Shown in pieces: positions 9,805-20,478 of a stretch of DNA of 64,000 nucleotides; position 1 is the stretch's first letter; each line of letters opens with the position of its first letter. The position numbers and the translations under genes were made by a program. Below the pieces are notes generated by a model. That model was not told the origin of the DNA. It saw nothing but the letters and a program-made list of their open reading frames with translations, and ran no database searches. Source of the stretch: Hysterangium stoloniferum (taxonomy: Eukaryota > Basidiomycota > Agaricomycetes > Hysterangiales > Hysterangiaceae); assembly GCA_015178975.1 (NCBI GenBank), contig WHVD01000134.1, positions 62,001 to 126,000 of the forward strand, given 5' to 3'.

Positions 9805-11362
9805 TGTGATGTATTAGCCTTATTTTAATACTATCTTCTGAAAAAGGAGTCCAATGCTCTATCAAAATGTGCAAATACTCAATTCACTGCAAGGTAAAAT
9901 AATTTAAGTATTTGATATTAATCAGTGGCAGCCTGAATAGACTTAGAACCCCTGAAGTCAGGAGTTTACTTGAATATATGCCTACTTCGCAAAGAAGGTT
10001 TTGAGAGCTGCTTGTGCAAGCTTGTTCTTTTTCTGTGAAAGTATGTTCTTAAAATATGAATAACAATTCACTGATTCAGAATCTAGACTCAACTTCGATT
10101 CTAGCTAGTTTATATATATTTTATACTATTTGTCAAACAGTAAAAATATTTATAAACAGGTCAAAAGATTAGATATAGAATAAAACACTATTTGGCTAAT
10201 ATATGCTTTATTTACACTAACCTACAGGGTCTACTGTGATACTAACTTATCAGGATCTTAATGTAGTCTTAAGGATTCTGCAAGGATATTCTCAGTATTT
10301 GTTTATATAAATATGCTTTACTGATTCACAATAAATGAGCAATGGAACAGGGATTATTTGTAATGCAATAAACAGTCAAATCACTCAACTAGAGGTGACT
10401 GAAGTCTTAGAGTACAAATAACAATGTAGAGAAAACTAATAATCAGTACTCAATTAAGAGATGACTATAGTATAAGATTATTTATATATTATTGGTTGAT
10501 AACCAACAACTCTAACTGAGGTGGAAATAATATATAAAAGATAGCCAGCTATTCAATTAAGAAGTGGCAAAGGGAACAAAAGTCAACAACTCAGATTGAG
10601 GTGACAAGGGGAACAGCAGATCAGTCAACAGCTCAGATTGAGGTGACAAGGGATCTGATTGGGCCAACAACTCTGATAGAGGTGGTAAGGGTTTCCAACA
10701 GCTCTGATAGAGGTGGAATTAGATGTCCAAAGATAGGGGTGGAGTAGCCTGCTTGCTGCAGTGACACACAGATGTGGTGAGATGATATGATATGATCTGA
10801 TTTATTTTCAAGGCTGGAGCTGAGCTCCTTATATACATTTTAGTCTGAGACATTTAGAAGATTCTAGAAGATTTAATGATGTCATTCTGGAAGGAATGAT
10901 GTCATTTAGAATTTTCTAGAATTTTCTAGAACATTGTAAAAGGTTCTAACTACTTTTAAGACACTATAGAATGTTCTTGGCACAATAGAACATTCTGGAA
11001 TCTTATAGAATATTCTACAATATTCTATCTACTATTAGTACCTATTAACTACTGTTCCATTGGAAGCCACTGGAATGTTCCAAAGAGTTTCCGGTTTTTG
11101 CTGTAGTAGCATATATGATGACATAATGCTCTCGTGCCTGTGCGCACATATGACACCCTTTGTGTCTTGTGACTGTCACACACCTTTGTGACCATCGTGC
11201 GCCCTTGTGACAACTGTCACCTGTTGTAATGGCTGTCACTCATTGTGATGGCTTTTTCCCATGCACTGTGTAATAAGCACCAGGTGGCCGATTTTATATT
11301 ATTATATAATTATTATATTTACCTTTAGTTAATTATAAATATAATATTTTATTATTATAATA
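9805..11362 (-). mobile_element. Truncated copy of the 2-kb LTR family (reverse orientation)
   Basis: Reverse-complement match to most of the LTR at 57981-59988. It begins TGTGATGTATT, the complement of that LTR's 3' end, and ends near 11362, where Helitron H1 begins after a TCCA-rich spacer. Nearly all CpG positions of the 58-kb copy are TpG or CpA here (about 11060-11290). The part holding the first 330 bp or so of the LTR is missing. Confidence 0.85.
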
Positions 11363-11374
11363 TCCATCCATCCA

Positions 11375-12978
11375 TCAAAGAAAGTAAAGTTGTACGGTGG
11401 GTGGTGGGTGTTTTTAGGCACCGCAGGCTGAGGGCGCGGAGCGCCCGAGTTTTTCCTGATTGGGCCCAGAAATCCTGATTGGGCCCAGAAATCCTGATTG
11501 GGCCCAGAAATCCTGATGAGGGCGAGCTGTCCCGGTGAGGGCGCGTTAGCACCCGAACTCTTTAATTAGTCAGCGCGGGTGCATTTCTGCACTCGCGAGA
11601 GTATTTAATGGCGCCGCGGGAGCATTTGTGGCGCCGCGGGAGTATTTTGTGACGGGCGCGGAAGTATTTTTTAACGCACGGAGGTATTTTATGTGTACTT
11701 TCGTGACACTGTAACGGCGTGGGAGCATTCTCTTTGCCGGCGCAGGAATGCAGGAAGCCTGTGGTCAAGCCTCGAGGCTGCCACTCTTATCTCCCTTCCC
11801 CCTCTCACCCAGCCGTCTTTTCCTCAACATTGCCACCTGCAATTATTTCTCAAGATATTAAACCTTTGTCAAGGTCTGTTAACACTGTATTCAATCCCAT
11901 TTAAGGTTGCTTTTTCTAATTAATAATTATTTATTATCAGGTTATCCTGCACACAGAATCTGCCTCCCTTCTGGCCCTCTACTCTCCATATCAGAGGTGG
12001 CTCTTCTCTTGAGTATTTCTGGATTCTTGGGGCTATATCACAGGTGTGGTGAGTCTGTAGCTATTATTAATCAATTCTTGTTTTTTAATTGATTAAATTA
12101 TTTATTTGCAGTCAAATTGCCTTTTCCTGGCACCTCTTCTTATTCATAACTTTCCCATACACTGTTTGAAAGCTATCCTATAATTTCCAGGTATGTTTTG
12201 GGCTTCCTTATGCTGTTTTAAATTATTTATACTTTATTCCTTACATTTTTGGGCTATTTTAAAGCCAATTATCCAGCTTATTTTTCTCTGACACTCTCCA
12301 CTGCTTTTGTGAGTGCTCCCTGTGAGTATAGGTAGAGTATTGAAGGTGAGTGATGTCTCTGCAATTAATTTCAAGCTTTTTGCTCAAGAATGATTTATAC
12401 ATGGAAATTGACCTTTTATTCTGTAGCTTTTTAGGTTTATTGTTGTTTCTATTCCTCTTGGGAGATATAAAACACCTCCAGGTTAGTATTGATAACTTCT
12501 CTCATATTGTTTTAAATTATTTATGCTTTATTTTCCACATTTTTGGACTATTTTAGACCTATTTGTCTGATTTCTTTTTCCCTAACACTTTCCACTCCTT
12601 TTGTGAGTAGAGTGGAGTATTAAGGTAAGTCCTATTCCTGTATTTAATCTCACCTTTCTTTGCTTAATGATTTTTCATAAAGTGGAATTAACTCCTATTT
12701 TGTGGCATTTTTTGCTCTTTTGCTATTTCTATTCCTCCAGGAAGATAAGAAGCTCCTCAAGGTTAGTATTGATATCTTCTCTTATTCTGTGAAAATTGAT
12801 TTATACTTTTTTTGATTTATTTTAGCCTAATTCAATTTGACCTATTCTGTCAGTCCTCTCTTCCTCTCTGGAACAGATTTTCTGTGTCTGCTGCTGCTGC
12901 TTAGTTTTAGAGAAGCCATATAGCTCTCTTTGTCATATTGCACTGGCTTTTTGCTCTTGAGTAGATCACTCTATTATT
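11375..12978 (+). promoter_or_regulatory. H1 5' leader with repeated modules
   Basis: A 1.6-kb leader before the RepHel start. Spaced GCGGGAG(C/T)ATTT motifs lie at about 11570-11690. Further on, a module of about 280-300 bp recurs (about 12180-12360, 12480-12640, 12755-12845). Each module carries consensus-like splice donors (AG|GTGAGT, AG|GTTAGT, AG|GTAAGT) and TTTTAG acceptors. The homologous module series in H2 is at 19740-20460. It looks like a multi-exon 5' UTR, but splicing is only inferred. Confidence 0.45.
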
Positions 12979-13185
12979 ATGGATCGAACACCTGAGCGTG
13001 ATCGGGCAGAGGAGCGAAGGCAGCATAGGGCACAATTGCAAATGACATCTCCATCTGATCGTCATCAGCATTTTTTTTTAGCTGTGAATTCTAATATACC
13101 ACCTCCTCTTCAACCATTCCGAGATCTCCATCTTCCTGTTGGTAGAGGTCAATCTGATAATCCATTTTTGGTTGCTCAGCCAGGT

Positions 13186-13380
13186 GGCTGTACTGCAAGT
13201 GGCTCTGCTGCAAGTGGCTCTGCTGCAAGTGGCTCTGCTGCAAGTGGCTCTGCTGCAAGTGGCTCTCATGCAAGTGGCTCTACTGCAAGTGGTTCTGCTG
13301 CAAGTGGCTCTGCTGCAAGTGGCTCTGCTGCAAGTGGCTCTGCTGCAAGTGGCTCTAATACAAGTGGCTCTACTGCAAGT
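13186..13380 (+). repeat. 15-bp tandem repeat coding GSAAS (H1)
   Basis: Thirteen 15-bp units of the form GGCTCTGCTGCAAGT with a partial unit after them. They encode a Gly-Ser-Ala-Ala-Ser low-complexity linker near the RepHel N-terminus. H2 has 18 units at the same place. Confidence 0.92.
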
Positions 13381-13408
13381 GGCTCTGATGCAGTGGATCT
13401 TTTGCTTA

Positions 13409-14083
13409 GGAGGATATCTGAAAACTATTAAGTATACCAAATTCTAATATACTCTAAAGGTCATTTAAACATCTGGGATGTGATTCAAACATAATTTGGT
13501 TTTTAAAACTTTCAAAAAGTTTTAAACTCTCTCATACATTACAAACTAAAGAATCTTTCTGGACATGAGTAGACAAGAAAAAAAATTAGTAGTTTGAAAC
13601 ATTAATACTTTTAAAAAGTAGATACCTTTAGATAGTCCATTCCATGCATATGTATATCATTGGCACCTCTAAATACATATGTATTACTTCAGAATGGATC
13701 TGTCAATCTGAACAGATTTCTACTTGATTCAACATACCCAGAATATATAGGTAATTTCACTTAATAAAGAAGGCCATAGGATGAAAAATTTCCAATGACA
13801 TCTCATATATTTTACTAGGAAATAACTACATTACAGCTTTTAAAAGACAAAGTACCAATAAAAGTATTAGTAGACATCTGTAAAAGGAAGGAAATTATAT
13901 ACAATAGAATTTGTTAAATAACTATGGGTTGTATAAGATGTAATATGGAGAACTATTTCTGATGGTTGTTTTTTGATGATATAATTGTTTCAGAATAGAT
14001 ATCACTATTTAAAGATGAAGTTTTGTAAAAATAAGACTTTTATTAGTAAATATTGGAGATTATAGTAATTATAAACACCCTCC
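13409..14083 (+). mobile_element. 675-bp MITE copy a (PIF/Harbinger-like)
   Basis: Starts GGAGGATATC and ends with the inverse of GGAGGGTGTTT, flanked by the 3-bp duplication TTA (13406-13408 and 14084-14086). The empty site is seen in H2 near 20970. TSD of TWA and short GG-rich inverted ends suggest the PIF/Harbinger superfamily. No coding capacity seen. Other copies: 39927-40601, 41805-42479, 36813-37280 (deleted) and 46514-46597 (fragment). Confidence 0.85.
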
Positions 14084-14280
14084 TTAGGCAGTATGCAGAT
14101 TTGCCACCATTACAGCCTCTTAGGCAGGGTCGTGGACGAGGAAATAAAGCTGCTAAAATTGTCCAATCTGCACCACTGCACCATGGTCATCCACCTGTTA
14201 ATGCCATGCCACAACTCCAGGCACAGGGACCCATTTTGCAGTTAGCCCCACCACAGCATTACCATCCACATAGAAATCCA

Positions 14281-14900
14281 GCTGTACAACTACTACCACC
14301 ACAACATCATTATCCACCTGGAAATCCAGTTCCACAACAACAACCTCAACCTATTTTGCAGTGGGCACCACCACACCATCCACCTGGAAATCCAGTTCCA
14401 CAACAACAACAACAACCTATTGTGCAGTGGGCACCACCACAGCTTCACCAACTACCTGGAAATCCAGTTCCACAACAACAACCTCAACCTATTTTGCAGT
14501 GGGCACCACCACACCATCCACCTGGAAATCCAGTTCCACAACAACAACTACCTATTTTGCAGTGGGCACCACCACAGCTTCACCATCCACATGAAAATCC
14601 AGCTTCACAACTGCATTATGGTCATCTACCTATTAATCCCATTCCACAACTCCAGGTACAGGTACCCATTTTGCAATTAGCACCACTACAGCATCATCAT
14701 CTACCTGGAAATCCAGCTCCCCAACAGCAACAGTTAGCACCACCTCCTGTCATTCCCCCACCTCCTGCCATTCCACAACTTCAGGCACAAGTACCCATTT
14801 TGCAGTTAGCACCACTACAGCATCATCATCTACCTGGAAATCCAGCTCCACAACAGCAACAACCACAACAGTTACCACCACCTCCTGCTATTCCCCCACC
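14281..14900 (+). repeat. Pro/Gln/His-rich coding repeats in H1 RepHel
   Basis: Imperfect repeats of roughly 60-80 bp encoding PPGNPVPQQQ and ILQWAPPQ type blocks. H2 has the related series at 21420-21960 with a different copy number. Expected to be a disordered region. Confidence 0.8.
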
Positions 14901-17900
14901 TCCTGCCATGGCCCCCCCACCTCCTGTCATTCCACAGCCTGCAGCTATGCCTCCACCTCCTCTTCCCATTCCACAATTACCCATTGGACGGCAACCAGTT
15001 GTGGAGGACAGGTTTCAAAGACATGACTTGGGACATATGGACATACAGTGTTCAGACTGTGGAGCTTTGCACTGGATGGATGAGCGTATCTCAAATAGCT
15101 CTAAGACACATCCAAAATTTGGCAAGTGTTGCAAGCGAGGAAAGGTGGCCCTTCCAATACTTGAGCCAGTCCCTCACACTTTAAGGTCTCTCCTGGAGGA
15201 TAATACAGACAATAGCAGAGAATTTCTCAAGAATATTCGTGCCTATAATAATGCATTTGCATTTACATCACTGGGTGTCAATTTGGATGAGTCTGTCTTA
15301 CAAGGTGGTGGTGGCCCATATGTCTTCAAAATTCATGGTGAATTGTATCACCAGCATGGTGCCTTGATTCCTTACACAGAAGGTGTATCACATAGTTATG
15401 CTCAACTTTACATCTATGATCCTGCATTGGCACAGGAGGATGGACTGAGGCAGGCATTGCAGCAGAGGCAGAATCACAGGGCAAATAGAAACCTAAATAA
15501 CCAAACTTTTTCTGAATTGCAGGATATGATAGAGCAATATAATCCCTTTATACAACTCTATCGCCAGGCACATGAACGATTGAGGACACAGGCAGAGACT
15601 CCAAGGCTACATGTCAGGCTGAGCTACAAAGCTTTTAATGATCCCAGACGGTACAATCTTCCAACCGGTGATGAACTTGCCGTCATTCTCCCTGGAGATG
15701 GTGATACAGGTCATGGTGACCCAAGGGATATTATTGTTCAGAGGAGAGGGGGCCAGTTCCATCATGTCCATGATGCACAAGCCATTTATACACCCCTTCA
15801 TTATGTCATGCTCTTTCCCAGGGGTGAGCGTGGTTGGTCATGGGACATTCCCTATGCAAATCAAAATTGGCAGCCCCAGCCTGGACAGCAGGATGAAGAA
15901 GGTGAAGAAGAAGATAAAAGTCGGAAAGTGACCCAATGTGAATATTATGCCTATCGCCTATTTCCCAGAGCACATGAAGCCATGACCCTTTTTTATGCAC
16001 AAAAGCTATTCCAGCAGTATATTGTCAATGCCTGGGGCAGTAACAGAGCAGCGCAGATTGAGATTTCTCAGGGATAATCAACCAAGGCTATGTGCAGAAC
16101 TCTACAACCAGGTGGTGGATGCATTTACAAATCAGGATGTCAACATGGATGCCAATAGTATTGGTCAGAGGGTCATACTCCCTTCTACATTTACTGGCAG
16201 TTCAAGAGATATGAGACAAAGTCTACAAAATTCATTTGCAATTGCGCGCAAGTATGGCAATGCCAGCTGCTTCATCACTATGACTGCTAATCCCAAGTGG
16301 AAGGAGGTTACTGATGAATTGCTTCCTGGACAGACTGCTGCTGATCATCCTGATTTGGTCTCCCGTGTCTTTGCTGCCAAGAAGGCTAAGCTGCTCAAGA
16401 TGATCACAGAGGACCACATCTTTGGTAGAACTGTAGCCCATATCCATGTCATTGAATTCCAAAAGCGGGGTCTTCCACACATGCACTGCCTCATATGGTT
16501 TGATGACCAGAATAAGCCAAGGACATCAGAAGATGTTGACTCATTTGTTTCTGCCTGTTTTCCAGATCCTGAAACACATCCCAGACTATTTAATTTAGTA
16601 GGTCAACTCATGACCCATGGCCCCTGTGGAGCTGAACATCCAAATGCTGCCTGTATGGTTGATAAGAAGTGCAGTAAATACTATCCAAAGGATTGGTGTG
16701 AAGCCACCATTGTCAATGAGGAAGGCTATCCAACATATGCTCGCCCCAACAATGGAAGGGTTTATGAAACTCCCAAGTTTACATATGACAACAGACATGT
16801 TGTCCCTTTCTCCCCTATTTTGATTCTCACCTTTGAATGCCATATCAATGTAGAATTGACCTTTACCAATAGGTCAATGAAGTACATGCATAAATATTGT
16901 TACAAGGGCCATGATCATACAACTATGGAATTTGGAACAACACCAGATGAGATTCAACAGTACCTTGATGCACATTATGTCAGTGCACATGAGTCTGTCT
17001 GGCAATTAATGCGTAATGAACTCCATACCCAGGTTCCTGCAGTAATGGCACTTGGGGTCCATCTTCCTGGAGAAAACACTGTACTTTTTGATGGTGATCA
17101 AGGTCCTGCTGAGGCTTTACAAAGGGCAGAGCGTTCAGGGACAACTCTCATGGCTTATTTTGAAGCTAATGCCAAGGGTCTCATTGGTTATAATGGACAG
17201 CGTGCCCAGGACACATTTTATATGGACTTTCCTGAGTATTTCACATATGTACCCAAGAAGAAATCATGGAAGCCATGTCAAAGTGGCTTTTCCATAGGGC
17301 GCATTCATTTTGTTAACATTGCCAGTGGGGAAAGATTCCACCTCCGTACATTGCTCACTGTTGTCAAAGGTGCCACCTCATTCGAACAGCTCAGGACCTT
17401 TCAGGGTGAGACCTATCCTACATTTCAGCAAGCCTGTGTAGCACGTGGTTTGCTTGAAGATGACCGTCAGTGGCACATGTGCCTCACAGAAGCCAGTCAC
17501 ATAGAGTCTGGGTTTCAACTTCGCAGATTGTTTGTTATCATTTTGACCATGTCCTCCCCTGCACAACCCCATGAACTCTGGAATGACTTTAAAGCATTTC
17601 TTTGTGATGATTTGGAGTTCATACTTCAGCAAGCACATGGCATTGACAATCCATCACCAAACCAAGTTTATGACTTTGGTCTCTATGAAATTGATAGGAT
17701 CCTACACTATTCTAGAAAGTCCCTCTCACACTATCCAACCATGCCAAACTGCACTGATGATTGGGATAGGATTGTTGGCAACTGTCTCATTAAGGAGCAA
17801 AAGAATTATAATGTTGTACATGAGCTTGCCAGTGCCCAAGCCAATCTTGAAAAGTGCAATCCTGAACAACGAGCTGCCTTTGAGACTATCATGAAGGCAG

Positions 17901-18903
17901 TGGATGAGCAGCAGCAGGGCAAATTGTTTTTTGTGAATGGTCCAGGTGGTACTGGCAAGTCCTTTGTATGGAATACTCTGGCACATGCATGTAGGGCCAA
18001 GGGCTACATTGTGCTTTGTGTGGCATCTTCTGGAATTGCATCAATGATTCTCAAGGGTGGTCGCACTTCTCACAGTACATTTTCAATCCCTGTTCCCTGT
18101 GAGAAGGATGCTCTATGTCATATCAAAAAGGTTCAGAAAAAGCAGAGCTCATGAAGAATGTCCGACTGATTATCTGGGATGAAGTTCCAATGCAGTCACG
18201 TTTCACATGTGAGGCAGTTGACAGAACCCTGAGGGATTTATTAGACAAGGAGGATCTTCCCTTTGGAGGGATTCCTGTGGCCTGGGGAGGTGACTTCCAG
18301 CAGACTTTGCCTGTTGTACCAAAGGGTTCAAAAGAACAGATCATTGGACAATGTATCCAGAAATCAGAACTCTGGAAGCATATCAAGGTACTCTTCTTGA
18401 AAAAGAATATGCGGGTGGACCAGGATGATCCAGACAGTCAACAGTTTTCTCAGTGGCTATTAGATATAGGCCATGGAAAGGATTTACCTTTGGATCATAC
18501 AATGGATATCCCTCCTCATATGATCTGTGGTCCAGAAATGTCAGATCTAATTGCTGAGATATATCCAGACATCCATGTGGATAGAGACCAAAGAGATTGG
18601 CAAGATGAAGACTTCTTAGACCGGGCAATTCTGTGTCCAAGGAATTCAGAGGTTGATGAGATTAATTCAGAACTTCTGAATAAATTCCCTGGGGAGAGTC
18701 GGGTATACCACAGTAGGATAAAAATATTATTAAAAGAGACAAAGAAAACAGCAAATATAGTGTAAAAAGATGTATTATTAGATTGAAGTTTTAATGTATT
18801 TGATTGATTGTTTCTAACGTTTCTAACTTCTAACAGTGATTGTGATATGTAAATACTTAGAAGTGCTGAGAAATACTTAAGAGTCATGGACACGGGGGGG
18901 TTT

Positions 18904-18974
18904 GGGGGGCCTCGCCCCCCAACAAGCCGGAGCCCACAGCGAAGTTGTGGGGCAGGTCACAAAGTGACCGCCCC
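18904..18974. other. 3'-terminal palindromes of H1
   Basis: Two hairpins. GGGGGGC/GCCCCCC with a 3-nt loop lies at 18904-18920. A longer one at 18949-18974 has GGGGC + GGTCAC arms, an AAA loop and one bulged A. The second ends 27 nt before the proposed 3' end. Helitrons typically carry a hairpin shortly before their 3' end, and it acts as a termination signal. H3 keeps a version of the first hairpin but lacks the second. Confidence 0.6.
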
Positions 18975-20478
18975 CCAGCGTAGCAAGGGTTCCCAGGCTT
19001 GTCAAATAAGTGAAAGGAGCATGGTGGGTCTGTGGGCGTTCCTAGGCGCCGCAGGCCGCATGTGTGAGGGCACAGAGTGCCCGAACCTGACTGTGTGACT
19101 AAGCTGAGGGCACATTAGTGCCCAAAGTCTCTTATTAGTCAGCACGGGAGCAAATCCGGAGGCTTTTTGCCATTCACGGGAGGATTTCTGATGCCGCGGG
19201 AGTATTTTGGTGCCGTGGGAGCATTGTGTGATGCCATGTGACGTGCGTGGGAGCTTTTCCATGACTTTTATGACACACCCGCGATGCGTGGGAACATTCT
19301 GCACCATAGCCGCAGGAAGCCCGGAAACCCGCTGCAAAGCCTTGAGGCTGCCATACTCTCTCCTTTCCCCTCTCCCCCAGCTTGGTGCTCCTTAAATTGT
19401 GAGAGTTTGCTCTTTGGAATATTTCTCAAGGGATTTGGGCCCATACCAAGGTGTGTTGAGGCCTCTATTTAATTCTATTAAATTTCACTTTTTTAATAAT
19501 TAAATATATTATTCTGCAGTTAGAGTCTGGCCATCCACTGGCCCTGGACCCCCCATATTGCACAGTTATTATCTCTGAAGCTTTCCTCAACTCCTCAAGC
19601 AATATAAAAGGTGTGGTGAGCTCCTATCTATTATTATTTAATTTTCGCTTTTTTTAATGATTAAATAATTTATTTGCAGTCAAATTGCTCTTTCCCAGGT
19701 GTTCATCTCATTGGAACACACAATCTGAAGCCTGCCCTATAACCTCAGGTATGGTTTGGGGTTTCTGATGCTGTTTTAATTTATTTATGCATTATTTTTT
19801 GCATTTTTGGGCTATTTTAGACCCATTTGTGTGAATTCCTTTTCCCTGGGACTCTCCACTGCTTTGTTGACTCCTCTCTGTGAGTATAAGTGGAGTATTG
19901 AAGGTGAGTCCTGTCCCTCTAATTAACCTTACTTTTGTTTGCTCAAATATTATTCTTACAGTGACATTCCTCTATTCTGTGCTGCATTGCCTTGATTGCT
20001 GTTTCTATTCTTGCTGGAACAGATAGCATACCTCCAGGTTAGTATTGGTACCTTCTCTCATGCTGTTAAAAATTATTTATGCATTATTTTTCGCATTTTT
20101 GGGCTATTTTAGACCCCTTTGTCTAAATTCCTTTTCCCTGGCACTCTCTACTGCTTTTGTGACTGCTCCCTATAAGTATAAGTGGAGTATTGAAAGTGAG
20201 TCCTTTCCCTGTAATTAGTTTTACCAGGTTTTACTTAGATATAATCTATACAGTTAAAATTGACCACCCATTCTGTGGCCTTTGGCTTTATTGCTATTTC
20301 TATCCCCCTGTGACCCTGTGAGATACAAAACAACTCCAGGTTAGTATTGATACCTTCTCTGATGCTGTAAAGATTTATTCATAATTTAATTTTCACATTT
20401 TTGACCTATTTTAGCCTAATTCACTCCAATTTTCTATTCCTCCTCTGTTGTTGCTGCTGCTGAGATTGCTGTATTATT

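Larger units (their letters stand above)
12979..18712 (+). pseudogene. Helitron RepHel gene (HUH nuclease and Pif1-like helicase)
   Basis: Rolling-circle transposase of H1. The N-terminus has GSAAS repeats and a long Pro/Gln/His region. A zinc-finger-like block follows (CSDCGALHW and CCKRGK, about 15050-15150). The Rep domain has the HUH motif PHMH (His codons at 16478 and 16484) and a Y-x4-Y pair (16961 and 16976). The Pif1-like helicase has Walker A GPGGTGKS near 17940 and Walker B LIIWDE near 18166, then GGDFQQTLPV. A MITE splits the N-terminal part and its exact removal leaves the frame open. One-base shifts occur near 16035 and 18130. Homology stops near 18712, so late helicase motifs are absent. 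Function would be DNA nicking, strand transfer and unwinding. Confidence 0.88.
11375..19001 (+). mobile_element. Helitron H1 (autonomous-type, decayed)
   Basis: A 7.6-kb Helitron unit. The 5' end is TCAAAG at 11375 preceded by A, and the 3' end is CTTG at 18998-19001, immediately followed by the TCAAAT start of H2. The end assignment comes from comparing three units. It carries a RepHel gene (12979-18712) and a strong palindrome 27 nt before the 3' end. It is interrupted by a 675-bp MITE and two frameshifts, and the helicase C-terminus is missing. Confidence 0.75.

Noticed and set aside
9805..11362. A host intergenic region with promoter
   Set aside because: It is the inverse, decayed copy of the 2.0-kb LTR.
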